A stretch of 33,297 nt of DNA from Beijerinckiaceae bacterium (GTDB lineage Bacteria; Pseudomonadota; Alphaproteobacteria; Rhizobiales; Beijerinckiaceae), in the NCBI GenBank assembly GCA_947380915.1, contig CANCSY010000012.1, positions 1 to 33,297 of the forward strand, written 5' to 3'. A program made the position numbers and the translations under genes. Each line of letters starts with the position of its first letter. Positions within the stretch are counted from its first letter, which is position 1. Below the pieces are notes generated by a model. It saw only the letters and a list, made by a program, of their open reading frames with translations. It was not told the origin of the DNA and did not search any database. Below are positions 1 to 9,119 of the stretch, piece after piece.

Positions 1-273
1 GACGGCGAGATGGCGGCGGATGTGGCCCTCAACAAGGAGCTCATGGCCGCCTATCCCTTCTGCCGCCTGTCGGACACGGCCAACGTGCTCGTCATGCCCG
101 CCTTCCATTCGGCGGCCATCAGCACCAAGATGGTGCAGGAGCTGGGCGGGGCGACTGTCATGGGCCCGCTGATCGTGGGCCTCGACAAGGCCGTGCAGAT
201 CGTCCAGCTCGGCGCCAAGGATACGGACATCGTGAACATGGCGGCGCTGGCCGCCTTCAACATCGGCGGCTGA
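1..273 (+). CDS. maeB: NADP-dependent malic enzyme, C-terminal fragment
   Basis: This is the last 90 codons of a gene that begins left of the window; the reading frame is open from base 1. The residues DGEMAADVALN, PFCRLSDTANVLVMPA and GPLIVGLDKAVQIVQLGA match the phosphotransacetylase-like C-terminal domain that follows the catalytic half in MaeB-type malic enzymes. These enzymes decarboxylate malate to pyruvate with NADP+, and the PTA-like tail is thought to be regulatory rather than catalytic. A stand-alone phosphate acetyltransferase shares this domain and is the main alternative, but the DGEM(A/S)ADVAL wording is typical of MaeB. The malate-binding half is not visible, so the call rests on the tail alone. 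Confidence 0.85.
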   Translation, partial: DGEMAADVALNKELMAAYPFCRLSDTANVLVMPAFHSAAISTKMVQELGGATVMGPLIVGLDKAVQIVQLGAKDTDIVNMAALAAFNIGG

Positions 274-280
274 CAAACCA

Positions 281-301
281 GGCCCGGGTTGACCCCGGGC
301 C
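281..301 (+). terminator. GC-rich stem-loop after maeB
   Basis: Perfect 8-bp arms GGCCCGGG (281-288) and CCCGGGCC (294-301) flank a 5-nt loop, 8 bases after the maeB stop codon. No T run follows, so this is either a weak intrinsic terminator or a 3'-end-stabilising hairpin. It separates maeB from ugd. Confidence 0.5.
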
Positions 302-346
302 CATCGCCATGCTCAAAACGCGACCTCAGCGAAAGGAGCAGGCCAC

Positions 347-1651
347 ATGCATATCGCCATGATTGGATCAGGCTATGTGGGCCTGGTGTCCGGAGCATGC
401 TTCGCCGACTTCGGCCATGTGGTCACCTGCGTCGACAAGGACGCTGACAAGATCGCGGCCCTGCTACGCGGGCAGATGCCGATCTTCGAGCCGGGCCTCG
501 CCGAAATCGTCGCCAACAATGTACGCCAGGAACGCCTTTTCTTCACGACCGATCTGGGCCCGGCAGTCCGCAATGCGGATGCGGTGTTCATTGCAGTCGG
601 CACGCCCTCGCGGCGCGGCGATGGCCATGCGGATCTGACCTATGTCTTCGAGGCCGCGAAGGAGATCGCCGCGTCCCTTGACGGGTTTACGGTGGTGGTC
701 ACCAAGTCCACGGTGCCCGTTGGCACGGGCGACGACGTTGAGCGCATCCTGCGCGAGGCGTCCCCCGATTGCGACTGCGCCGTGGTCTCGAATCCCGAAT
801 TCCTGCGCGAGGGCGCGGCGATCGGCGATTTCAAGCGGCCCGACCGCATCGTCATCGGCATCGAGGATGAGCGCGCGCGCGAGGTGATGAGCGAGGTCTA
901 TCGGCCGCTCTATCTGAACCAGCCCCCGATCCTCTTCACCTCGCGCCGCACGGCCGAGCTCACCAAATACGCCGCCAACGCCTTTCTGGCGACCAAGATC
1001 ACCTTTATCAACGAGATCGCGGATCTGTGCGAGCGCACCGGCGCCAATGTGCAGGATGTGGCGCGGGGCATCGGCCTCGACAATCGCATCGGGGCCAAGT
1101 TCCTGCATGCGGGTCCGGGCTATGGGGGCTCGTGCTTTCCCAAGGACACCCTCGCCCTCATCAAGACCGGGCAGGACATGGGCGCGCCGATCCGCATCGT
1201 GGAGACGGTGGCGGCCGTCAACACGCAGCGCAAGCGCGCCATGGCGGGCAAGGTGCTGGAGGCCTGCGGCGGCTCGGTCGCAGGCAAGACCATCGCGCTG
1301 CTGGGCCTCGCTTACAAACCCAATACTGACGATATGCGCGATGCGCCCTCCATCGACATTGTGGAGGAGCTGGAGGCGGCGGGCGCCCATGTCGCCGCCT
1401 ATGATCCCGAGAGCATGGCGCAGGCGCGGCCCCTCATGGACAAGGTGACCTTCTGCGCAGATCCCTATGAATGCGTGAAGGGAGCTGACGCTCTGGTGAT
1501 CGTCACCGAATGGGACGCCTTTCGCGCGCTCGACATGAAGCGCGTCAAGGCGGCGCTGGCGGCGCCCGTCGTGGTCGATCTGCGCAACATCTACCGGCCC
1601 GAGGAAATGCGGCGGCTGGGCTTCACCTATGTGAGCGTGGGGCGGGCCTGA
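347..1651 (+). CDS. ugd: UDP-glucose 6-dehydrogenase
   Basis: Oxidises UDP-glucose to UDP-glucuronate with two NAD+, in the cytoplasm, supplying uronic acids for exopolysaccharide or lipid A modification. The 434-residue length is normal. The N-terminal Rossmann motif GSGYVGLV is at residues 7-14. The active-site loop GPGYGGSCFPKD places the catalytic cysteine at residue 263, and LAYKPNTDDMRDAPS marks the C-terminal UDP-binding domain. The ATG at 347 is preceded by AAAGGAG at a good distance, which fixes the start. The gene converges on kup with only 3 bases between the stop codons, so there is no room for a separate terminator. No other polysaccharide genes adjoin it. Confidence 0.96.
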   Translation: MHIAMIGSGYVGLVSGACFADFGHVVTCVDKDADKIAALLRGQMPIFEPGLAEIVANNVRQERLFFTTDLGPAVRNADAVFIAVGTPSRRGDGHADLTYVFEAAKEIAASLDGFTVVVTKSTVPVGTGDDVERILREASPDCDCAVVSNPEFLREGAAIGDFKRPDRIVIGIEDERAREVMSEVYRPLYLNQPPILFTSRRTAELTKYAANAFLATKITFINEIADLCERTGANVQDVARGIGLDNRIGAKFLHAGPGYGGSCFPKDTLALIKTGQDMGAPIRIVETVAAVNTQRKRAMAGKVLEACGGSVAGKTIALLGLAYKPNTDDMRDAPSIDIVEELEAAGAHVAAYDPESMAQARPLMDKVTFCADPYECVKGADALVIVTEWDAFRALDMKRVKAALAAPVVVDLRNIYRPEEMRRLGFTYVSVGRA

Positions 1652-1654
1652 ATT

Positions 1655-3580
1655 TCAGACCGTCACCTGCGCGCCCAGCTCCACCACCCGGTCGGACGGA
1701 ATCGAGAAAAAGTCCGTGGCGTTGGCCGACTGTTTCGACAAGGTGACGAAGAGCTTGTCCTGCCACAGCGGCATGCCCGAATTGGACGCCGTCTTCAGCG
1801 TGCGCCGCCCCAGGAAGAAGGACGTCGTCATGATGTCGAACTTCAGCCCGGCCTTGCGCAGGGTGGCCAGGGCTGCGGGCACGCGGGGGCTCTCCATGAA
1901 GCCATAGTGCAATGTGATCTTGGTGAAATCGTCGGAGATTCGCTCGATCTCGTAGCGCTTCTTGGGATTGACGCGCGGCACCTGTTCGGTCTTCACCGAA
2001 ATGATGAAGATGCGCTCATGCAGCACCTTGTTGTGCTTGAGATTGTGCATCAGCGCGGTGGGCGCCACATCGGGGTCCGAAGTCAGGAAGACGGCGGCGC
2101 CCGCCACCCGCGTCGGCTTTGATTTTTCCAGCATGCGCATGAGATCGCGCAAGGGGATCGAATCACGGCGGGTCTTCTGTTCGAGCAGGCGCGTGCCGCG
2201 CGTCCACGTCCACATGATGACGACCACGGAAGCGCCCACGAACATCGGCACATAGCCGCCATCGAGGATCTTCACCACATTGGCCGAGAAGAAGGCGAGT
2301 TCGATGCACAGGAACCCGCCGGTGAGGACCAGCGCGCCCCAAAGGGGCCAGCGCCAGAGCTTCCAAACCACCACGAAGGCGAGGCAGGAATCGACCAGCA
2401 AGGAGGCGGTGACCGCGATGCCATAGGCCGAGGCCAGCGCGCTGGAGGTCTTGAACATCAGCACAAGCAGGATCACGCCGATCAGGAGGATGCGGTTGAC
2501 GCGCGGAATGTAGATCTGGCCTTCCTGCATATGGGACGTGTGGATGATCTCCATGCGCGGCAAAAGCCCGAGCTGGATCGCCTGGCGAGCGAGCGAGAAG
2601 GCGCCGGTGATGGTCGCCTGGCTGGCGATGACCGTGGCCACCGTCGCCAGTAGCACCAGGGGCAGCAAGGCCCATTCGGGCGCGGCGAGGAAGAAGGGAT
2701 CGGCCACGGCTGCGGGATTGCTGAGAATCAGGGCGCCCTGTCCCAGATAGTTCAGCACCAGCGAGGGCAGGATCAGCGCGATCCAGGCGATCTGGATGGG
2801 CCTGCAACCGAAATGGCCCATGTCGGCATAAAGCGCCTCGGCGCCCGTGACGGCGAGAAAGACGCTGCCCAGCACCAGAAAGCCGATCATGCCGTGGCTG
2901 CCGAGGAAATAAAGCCCGTTGGCCGGATTGAAGGCCATGAAAATGCGCGGGGCGTCGCCGATATGGCTGACGCCCAGCACGGCGATGGTGGCGAACCAGA
3001 CCAGCATGATCGGCCCGAAGAAACTCGCGACCCGGCCCGTCCCATGGCTCTGCATCACGAAAAGGGTCACGAGAATCACAAGGGTGATCGGGATCACATA
3101 GGGCTCGAAGAAGGGCGTGACGAGTTTAAGGCCCTCCACCGCCGAGAGCACGGAAATCGCTGGCGTGATGATGGCGTCGCCGGAAAACAGCGAGGCGCCC
3201 ATGATGCCCAGCACGAAGACGGGGCCTGCGGCCCTCGGGAAAGCGTTCTGGGCCAGCGCCATGAGGGCCAGCGTGCCGCCCTCGCCCTTGTTGTCCGCCC
3301 GCATCAGGAACAGCACATATTTGAGCGTGACGGTGAGGAACAGGGCCCAGAGCAGCAGCGAAACGATGCCGATCACATCCTGCTCGACAATGCCGCCCCC
3401 CGTATGGGTATGGGCGAGGGATTCACGCAGCGCATAAAGGGGGCTGGTGCCGATGTCGCCATAGACGACGCCGATGGACCCGAGCGTCAGGGACCAGAGG
3501 CTGCCGTGGGAATAATCGTCGTCACCCTTTTCGGGCTCCGAGTCAGTTGCGGCCGAACCGCTGAGGCCCTCATGCGCCAT
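1655..3580 (-). CDS. kup: Potassium uptake protein Kup
   Basis: A low-affinity K+/H+ symporter of the KUP/HAK/KT family in the inner membrane. The 641-residue protein has a short acidic, hydrophilic N-terminus and then the family signature GDIGTSPLYA at residues 41-50. About twelve hydrophobic segments follow, and a cytoplasmic C-terminal domain of about 170 residues begins near the RDSIPLRDLM stretch. The ATG at 3580 has a CAGGAA Shine-Dalgarno-like element upstream. The length is typical and no frame break is visible. Alphaproteobacteria often carry several Kup copies, so a locus number cannot be assigned. Confidence 0.96.
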   Translation of the reverse strand: MAHEGLSGSAATDSEPEKGDDDYSHGSLWSLTLGSIGVVYGDIGTSPLYALRESLAHTHTGGGIVEQDVIGIVSLLLWALFLTVTLKYVLFLMRADNKGEGGTLALMALAQNAFPRAAGPVFVLGIMGASLFSGDAIITPAISVLSAVEGLKLVTPFFEPYVIPITLVILVTLFVMQSHGTGRVASFFGPIMLVWFATIAVLGVSHIGDAPRIFMAFNPANGLYFLGSHGMIGFLVLGSVFLAVTGAEALYADMGHFGCRPIQIAWIALILPSLVLNYLGQGALILSNPAAVADPFFLAAPEWALLPLVLLATVATVIASQATITGAFSLARQAIQLGLLPRMEIIHTSHMQEGQIYIPRVNRILLIGVILLVLMFKTSSALASAYGIAVTASLLVDSCLAFVVVWKLWRWPLWGALVLTGGFLCIELAFFSANVVKILDGGYVPMFVGASVVVIMWTWTRGTRLLEQKTRRDSIPLRDLMRMLEKSKPTRVAGAAVFLTSDPDVAPTALMHNLKHNKVLHERIFIISVKTEQVPRVNPKKRYEIERISDDFTKITLHYGFMESPRVPAALATLRKAGLKFDIMTTSFFLGRRTLKTASNSGMPLWQDKLFVTLSKQSANATDFFSIPSDRVVELGAQVTV

Positions 3581-3743
3581 TCGATGGTTCCTGACCCGTA
3601 CCCGTGCAGTTCAAGGACGGGCATATACTCCCTCTGCACGACGGCGAGAAGAGGCTGCACAGCTTCGTGTTCAAGAGTTGGATAATTTTGTTGATGAACG
3701 GCTGATGGTTGCCCGACGATCTCGTTCCTGCCATCCCTTCCCC

Positions 3744-6224
3744 ATGAGGCCTCACACCCCCCTCCCCATCGACGCCGTCACCGGCGACCTGACCCGCTGT
3801 CTCCTGCAGGAAACGCGCGCCGTCCTCGTCGCGCCCCCCGGCGCGGGCAAGACGACCCGGGTTCCGCTGGCGCTGCTGGACGAGCCCTGGGCCCGGGGGA
3901 AGCGCCTGATCCTGCTGGAGCCGCGACGTCTTGCCGCGCGCGCCGCCGCCCAGCGCATGGCCGACACGCTCGAAGACGCCCTTGGCGGGGTGGTGGGTCT
4001 GCGGGTGCGCATGCAGTCGCGCGTCTCCGGCCGCACCCGGATCGAGGTGGTCACCGAGGGCGTCTTCGCCCGCATGATTCTCGATGATCCCGGCCTCGAG
4101 GGCGTCGGCGCGGTGCTCTTCGACGAATTTCACGAACGATCGCTGGACGCCGACATGGGCCTTGCCTTGGCGCTCGACGCGCAAGCTGGCCTGCGGGAGG
4201 ATCTGCGTATTCTCGTGATGTCCGCCACCCTCGACGGCGCCCGCGTGAGCCGCCTCATGGGCGATTGCCCGGTCATCGAATCCCAGGGCCGGGCCTTCCC
4301 CGTCGAGACCCGCCATACGCCGCGCGATCCGCGCGCGCGGCTGGAGGATGAGGTGGCGCGGCTGGTGGGGCGGGCGCTGGCGGAGGAGCCTGGCTCCCTG
4401 CTGGTCTTCCTGCCCGGACAGGGGGAAATCCTGCGCACGGCGGACCTCCTGCGCGAGCGAATCAAGGACCCCAGGGTCGACATCGCCCCCCTCTTCGGCG
4501 CCATGGACCGCGAAGCCCAGGATCGGGCGGTGCAGCCCGCCGCACAGGGGCGGCGCAAGGTGGTGCTGGCCACCTCCATCGCCGAGACCTCGCTCACCAT
4601 CGAAGGGGTGCGGGTGGTGATCGATTCGGGGCTGGCGCGGGTGCAGCGCTACGAGCCTGATCTGGGCCTCAGTCGCCTGGAGACCCAGCGCGTCTCCCGC
4701 GCCGCCGCCGACCAGCGCCGGGGCCGCGCGGGCCGCACGGAGCCGGGCGTCTGCTACCGCCTGTGGGAAGAGGCCTCGACCGGCTCCATGGAGCCCTATG
4801 CGGCGCCCGAAATCCTCTCCGCCGACCTCTCCGGCCTCGTGCTCGACCTCGCGGCCTGGGGCGCGCGCGATCCCGCCAGCCTCGCCTGGCTCGACGCCCC
4901 GCCTGCGCCCGCCGTGAAAGAGGCCCGCGCCCTCCTGCGCGATCTCGATGCGCTGGATGCGCAGGGCGCCATCACCGACGAGGGCCGCGCCATTCGCGCC
5001 CTGCCCCTGCCGCCGCGCCTCGCCCGCATGGTGGTGGACGCCGCCCGGGCTGGCGAGGCCGCGCTCGCCGCCCAGATCGCGCTGGTGCTGGTGGAGCGGG
5101 GGCTGGGAGGGGACGGCGCCGACATCGCCGACCGGGTGCAGCGCCTGCGCAGCGACCGCTCGCGGCGGGCCGAAGACGGGCGGCGCCTCGCAGGCGGATG
5201 GGAGCAGGCTGCGCGACGGGCCACAGGCGAGGCGCCCATAGTGGCGAGCGATCTTGCCGATTGCGGGCGGTTGCTGGCCCTCGCCTGGCCCGACCGCATC
5301 GCCAAGGCGCGGGGCAAGCCAGGCGAGTTTCTCATGGCTAATGGCCGCGCCGCCTTCGTGGAGCCCCACGACCGGCTGGCGCGCGAAACCTTTCTGGCCA
5401 TCGCCGAAGTCACGGGAAAGGCCTCAGCCGCCCGCATCCTCTCCGCCGCCGCCCTGAGCGCCGCCGATCTCGAGGCGGTGGCGGGCGCGCGGCTGGTGAC
5501 GCAGGAGGCAACCACCTTCGACCGCAGCGCCGCGGCGCTTCGCACGCGCCGGACCCAGCGGCTGGGCGCGATCACGCTCAGCGAACAGACCCGCCCCACG
5601 CCAGCAACCCCTGAATCCGCAGCCGAACTCGCCCGGGGCCTCGCTTCGCTAGGGCTGGAGCGCCTGCCCTGGACCAAGGCGCAATCACAATTGCGCGACC
5701 GCGTCCTGTTCCTGCGTCGCTCCAGGGCCGAAGACTGGCCGGACCTCTCGAATGAGGCGCTGGCGAAGAGCCCCGAATCATGGCTCGCCCCCTTCATCGA
5801 GGGCCGCACGAGTCTAGCCGCCATCACCCCCGACGATCTCGACGCGGCCCTCGACGCCCTCCTGCCCTGGGATCTCAAGAAGAAGCTCGACGCGGAGGCG
5901 CCTACCCATTTCGAGGCGCCCACGGGCAGCCGCGTGGCGGTGGACTATGAGGCCGAGGGCGGCCCGGTGCTGGCCATTCGCGTGCAGGAATTGTTCGGCC
6001 TCTCCACCCACCCATCCCTGGCGCAGGGGCGCGCGCCCCTCACCCTCCATCTGCTCTCCCCGGCCCATCGGCCGATCCAGATCACCCGCGATCTCCCGGG
6101 CTTCTGGAAGGGCTCCTGGGCCGCCGTGAAGGCGGACATGAAGGGCCGCTATCCCCGCCACCCCTGGCCGGACGATCCAGCAGCGGCGGCGCCGACCACC
6201 CGCGCCAAGCCCCGCGGGACCTAA
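3744..6224 (+). CDS. hrpB: ATP-dependent RNA helicase HrpB
   Basis: A DEAH/DExH-box helicase of the HrpA/HrpB group; its cellular substrate is poorly defined even in E. coli. With the ATG at 3744 the protein has 826 residues, close to the family norm. Walker A GAGKTT is at about 33-38, the Walker B variant DEFH at about 127-130 and motif III SAT at about 160-162; the RRGRAGR motif VI lies in the second RecA domain. The C-terminal HrpB-specific domain is complete. The start is uncertain: in-frame TTG 3678 and ATG 3705 lie upstream, but homologues normally begin a few residues before the LPID segment, as 3744 does. The last codons are tandemly repeated, with the stop, just downstream. Confidence 0.93.
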   Translation: MRPHTPLPIDAVTGDLTRCLLQETRAVLVAPPGAGKTTRVPLALLDEPWARGKRLILLEPRRLAARAAAQRMADTLEDALGGVVGLRVRMQSRVSGRTRIEVVTEGVFARMILDDPGLEGVGAVLFDEFHERSLDADMGLALALDAQAGLREDLRILVMSATLDGARVSRLMGDCPVIESQGRAFPVETRHTPRDPRARLEDEVARLVGRALAEEPGSLLVFLPGQGEILRTADLLRERIKDPRVDIAPLFGAMDREAQDRAVQPAAQGRRKVVLATSIAETSLTIEGVRVVIDSGLARVQRYEPDLGLSRLETQRVSRAAADQRRGRAGRTEPGVCYRLWEEASTGSMEPYAAPEILSADLSGLVLDLAAWGARDPASLAWLDAPPAPAVKEARALLRDLDALDAQGAITDEGRAIRALPLPPRLARMVVDAARAGEAALAAQIALVLVERGLGGDGADIADRVQRLRSDRSRRAEDGRRLAGGWEQAARRATGEAPIVASDLADCGRLLALAWPDRIAKARGKPGEFLMANGRAAFVEPHDRLARETFLAIAEVTGKASAARILSAAALSAADLEAVAGARLVTQEATTFDRSAAALRTRRTQRLGAITLSEQTRPTPATPESAAELARGLASLGLERLPWTKAQSQLRDRVLFLRRSRAEDWPDLSNEALAKSPESWLAPFIEGRTSLAAITPDDLDAALDALLPWDLKKKLDAEAPTHFEAPTGSRVAVDYEAEGGPVLAIRVQELFGLSTHPSLAQGRAPLTLHLLSPAHRPIQITRDLPGFWKGSWAAVKADMKGRYPRHPWPDDPAAAAPTTRAKPRGT

Positions 6225-6242
6225 AAGCCCCGCGGGACTTGA
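6207..6242 (+). repeat. 18-bp tandem duplication over the hrpB stop codon
   Basis: Two adjacent 18-base units, 6207-6224 and 6225-6242, match at 16 of 18 positions. Read in the hrpB frame, each encodes Lys-Pro-Arg-Gly-Thr-stop. The first unit ends the gene with TAA; the second repeats the same five codons and ends with TGA. The duplication therefore gives a back-up stop and looks like a slippage product. Confidence 0.8.
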
Positions 6243-6349
6243 GAGCCACGGGGAGCCTGAGCGGCCACTGGCGCGCGACCGCCGCCTGCGCTACCACTTG
6301 CCCGACCAATGGGCGCGCCAACCGCCCCAAGCTTTCCGGGAGAAAACCG

Positions 6350-7372
6350 ATGTTCGCCTCCATGACGCGGCTCGCAGCCGCCAGCCTGATCGCCTCGATG
6401 GGCCTCACCGGCGCCGCCCGCGCCCAATCCGAGACCTTCGACAAGCCCATCACCATCTATGTGGCGGGCACGGCGGGCGGCGGCATCGACCTGCTGGCCC
6501 GCGCGCTGGCGCGGCACATGGGCAAATATGTTCCAGGAACGCCCAATGTGGTGGTGCAGGACATGCCCGGCGCCGGCGGCATCCGCGCCGCGAATTTTCT
6601 CGCCGAATCCGCCCCGCGCGATGGCACGGCCATCGGCACCTTCGCGGGCGGGCCGGTGATCGAGCCCCTGATCGGCGCCCGCAATCCCGGCTATGACATG
6701 AGCAAATTCACCTGGGTGGGCGCGGTCAGCAAGGACGTGGGCGTGTGCCTCTCCTATGGAAACACCCCCTTCAAGACGGTGGAGGATCTGCGCGACAAGG
6801 AGATGATCGTCGCGGGGACAGGCGCGGGCTCGGATTCCGACACCTATCCGATCATCCTGAACCAGGTGCTGCAAACGAAGATCAAACTGATCACGGGCTA
6901 TCTCGGCACCAAGGAAACCATCATGGCCATCGAGAGCGGCGAGGCCCATGGCCGTTGCAGCGTGGCCTATTCGGCGCTGAAGATGGCCCGGCCGGACTGG
7001 CTGCGGGACAAGAAGATCAACATCATCATGCAGTTCGGGCTTGAAAAGAGCGCCGAATTGCCGGACGTGCCCCTGGTTCTCGATCTTGTGAAGAACACCG
7101 AAGACCGCCAGCTCATGGAGCTGCTCATGGGCACCATGGCGGTCGCCCGGCCCTTCATGGCGCCCCCCGGCGTGCCTGAAGGCCGCGCCACCACCCTGCG
7201 CCGCGCCTTCGACAAGACCATGAAGGACGAGGGTTTCCTGGCCGAAGCCAAACAGCTCCAGCTCGATGTGGAGCCGACGGCGGGCGAGGAGGCCCAGAAG
7301 ATCGTCCAGACCATGTACGCCACGCCCAAGGCGGTGGTGGACCGCGCCAAGAAGCTGTTGTCGCCGAACTGA
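6350..7372 (+). CDS. Bug/TctC-family periplasmic solute-binding protein (first of a tandem pair)
   Basis: A 340-residue extracytoplasmic binding protein of the Bug/TctC family, which serves tripartite tricarboxylate transporters and binds small carboxylates. The ATG at 6350 follows GGGAGAAAA. It is supported by a signal peptide directly after it, with a hydrophobic core at residues 8-22 and likely cleavage after Ala-Arg-Ala at 25. The mature part has the typical early strand KPITIYVAGTAGGGIDLLAR and the PNVVVQDMPGAGG segment. The closely similar gene at 7489 follows, but no TctA or TctB membrane genes are in the window, so the partner permease must be elsewhere or absent. The ligand cannot be read from the sequence. 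Confidence 0.87.
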   Translation: MFASMTRLAAASLIASMGLTGAARAQSETFDKPITIYVAGTAGGGIDLLARALARHMGKYVPGTPNVVVQDMPGAGGIRAANFLAESAPRDGTAIGTFAGGPVIEPLIGARNPGYDMSKFTWVGAVSKDVGVCLSYGNTPFKTVEDLRDKEMIVAGTGAGSDSDTYPIILNQVLQTKIKLITGYLGTKETIMAIESGEAHGRCSVAYSALKMARPDWLRDKKINIIMQFGLEKSAELPDVPLVLDLVKNTEDRQLMELLMGTMAVARPFMAPPGVPEGRATTLRRAFDKTMKDEGFLAEAKQLQLDVEPTAGEEAQKIVQTMYATPKAVVDRAKKLLSPN

Positions 7373-7488
7373 GTATCGGGCTCGCGCATCCCTCATCACG
7401 AGGGCGATTGACGCGCGCCGCAGCCGCGTTACCCTGTCGGGCAAGGGCTGTTTCCGTTTGGAAATCCTGGCCCGCAGGGAGAACGCCC

Positions 7489-8526
7489 ATGTCGCGCGCC
7501 AGCATGCTGGCGGCCGCCGTCCTCGCCGCCAGCGTATCCTTCGGGAGCGCAGCGGCGGAGGATCTTGCGTCCGTCTGGAAGGGAAAGACCGTCACCATTG
7601 TCGTGGGCACCTCCGCAGGCGGGGGCTATGACACCTATGCCCGCATCCTCGGGCGGTATATGGGCCGCCATATCCCCGGCAATCCCAATATGGTCGTGGC
7701 GAACATGCCGGGGGCAGGCAGCCATCTCATGGGCGGCTATATTTCGGGCGTGGCGGCGAAGGACGGGACCTTCATCGGGGCGCCCTTTTCCGCTCAGCCG
7801 CTTGGTCCCGTGCTCGAGGACGCCGCGCAGCTTCGCTATGATCCGGCGAAGCTCCACTATCTGGGCAGCGCCGATGTGGACGCCTTCCTGTGCATCATCG
7901 GCAAGAACGCGCCGGTGAAGGCCTTCGCCGAAACATTCCAGACCGAACTGATTATGGCCGGGACGGCGGAGACCGGCTCGACCGGCTATCTGCCGGTGCT
8001 GCTCAACAATGTGCTGGGCACCAAATTCCGCATGGTCGTGGGCTATCCAGGCACCCGCGAAATGACCAACGCCATCGAAAAGGGCGAGGTGCACGGCATG
8101 TGCGGCATGAACTGGTCGAGCATCCAGAGCCAATACGCCAACATGCTGAAAGCCGGCGAGATTTCGATCCTGGCGCAGGAGAGCCTGACCGGCCATCCCG
8201 AGATGGACCGCATGGGCGTGCCGCGCACAGGCGATTTCGCCAAGACCGAGGAACAGCGTCAGGTGCTGGACATCGTCTATTCCCAGCAACTCTCCAGCCG
8301 CCCCTATTTCGTGGCCGCAGAGGTGGCGCCAGAGCGGGTCGCCGCGTTGCGCAAGGCCTTTCTGGACACCTTGAAAGACCCCGACCTGCTGGCCGAGGCC
8401 GGCAAGATGGGCTTGCAGGTGGGGCCGGTGAGCGGCGAGGACGTGCAGGCCTTTCTGGCGAAGATCTACGCCAGCCCTCCGGACCTTCTCAAGAAGGCGA
8501 AGGAAGCGATCAAGGTGAAGCGCTGA
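7489..8526 (+). CDS. Bug/TctC-family periplasmic solute-binding protein (second of a tandem pair)
   Basis: A 345-residue paralogue of the preceding gene, in the same orientation 116 bases downstream. The ATG at 7489 follows a CAGGGAGAA ribosome-binding site and opens a signal peptide with likely cleavage after the Ala run at 21-23. Matching landmarks include VTIVVGTSAGGGYDTYARIL and NPNMVVANMPGAGS, and the spacing of the later domain is the same as in its neighbour. The pair probably arose by duplication and has since diverged widely, which suggests different ligands. No transporter membrane subunits adjoin. Binding proteins of this family sometimes act in sensing instead of transport. Confidence 0.87.
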   Translation: MSRASMLAAAVLAASVSFGSAAAEDLASVWKGKTVTIVVGTSAGGGYDTYARILGRYMGRHIPGNPNMVVANMPGAGSHLMGGYISGVAAKDGTFIGAPFSAQPLGPVLEDAAQLRYDPAKLHYLGSADVDAFLCIIGKNAPVKAFAETFQTELIMAGTAETGSTGYLPVLLNNVLGTKFRMVVGYPGTREMTNAIEKGEVHGMCGMNWSSIQSQYANMLKAGEISILAQESLTGHPEMDRMGVPRTGDFAKTEEQRQVLDIVYSQQLSSRPYFVAAEVAPERVAALRKAFLDTLKDPDLLAEAGKMGLQVGPVSGEDVQAFLAKIYASPPDLLKKAKEAIKVKR

Positions 8527-8596
8527 GCGAGCAAGGGGATGCAAGCCCGCACAGGTTCCTGTAAACAGTCGACAGCCGCCAGGGCCGGAGACGCGC

Positions 8597-9019
8597 GTGA
8601 TCAGGATCGACAGCCGCACCAGCATTGATGAAGGAGACCTGCGGGAATCCTTCATCCGCGCCTCGGGGCCGGGCGGTCAGAACGTCAACAAGGTCTCGAC
8701 CGCCGTGGAGCTGCGCTACGATGCGCGCGGCGCCGCGACCCTGCCCGAGGATGTGCGCGAGCGGCTGATGAAGCTGGCGGGCAGCCGCCTGACCCTCGAT
8801 GGCGTGATCGTGATCCTCGCCCAGCGATTCCGCACCCAGGAACGCAACCGCGCTGATGCGCTGGAGCGGCTGGTCGCCATGGTGCGGCAGGCGGCGGTGC
8901 GGCCCATCAGGCGCATCGCCACACGCCCGACCCTGGGCTCGAAGGTGCGGCGGCTCGACGCCAAGAAGATCGCCTCCACGACAAAATCCCTGCGCAGGCG
9001 TCCGCCCGGAGACATCTGA
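8597..9019 (+). CDS. arfB: Alternative ribosome-rescue factor ArfB (YaeJ-type peptidyl-tRNA hydrolase)
   Basis: Releases nascent chains from ribosomes stalled without a stop codon. The 140-residue protein carries the release-factor catalytic motif GGQ at residues 26-28, within the context SGPGGQNVNKVST. It lacks the codon-recognition domain of RF1/RF2. Its basic C-terminal tail, rich in Lys and Arg from about residue 105, is the part that enters the empty mRNA channel in known ArfB. GTG at 8597 is the only start that keeps the family N-terminus, IRIDSRTSIDEGDLRESFIR. It stands alone between a binding-protein gene and a membrane-protein gene. Confidence 0.93.
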   Translation: MIRIDSRTSIDEGDLRESFIRASGPGGQNVNKVSTAVELRYDARGAATLPEDVRERLMKLAGSRLTLDGVIVILAQRFRTQERNRADALERLVAMVRQAAVRPIRRIATRPTLGSKVRRLDAKKIASTTKSLRRRPPGDI

Positions 9020-9119
9020 GCTTTTTACCGGGGAGTGTTGCTCCATATCAACAGCGTCGGCGCCGCCGTCTCTGTAAGATGAAGCTTCGGCAAAGCCTTG
9101 GCCGTCCCGGACAAATCCC

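Noticed and set aside
464..1390. Long minus-strand open frame inside ugd
   Set aside because: It lies antisense to a clear ugd and its translation is a His/Arg/Ala-rich run without family features, as expected of GC-rich shadows.
3570..5369. 599-codon minus-strand frame across hrpB
   Set aside because: It overlaps a full-length helicase with all motifs and gives a Gly/His/Arg-rich product with no recognisable domain.
6221..8655. Two frames of about 400 codons each antisense to the Bug genes
   Set aside because: Both sense genes have signal peptides and family motifs; the antisense products have neither. Their similarity to each other follows from the paralogous sense genes.
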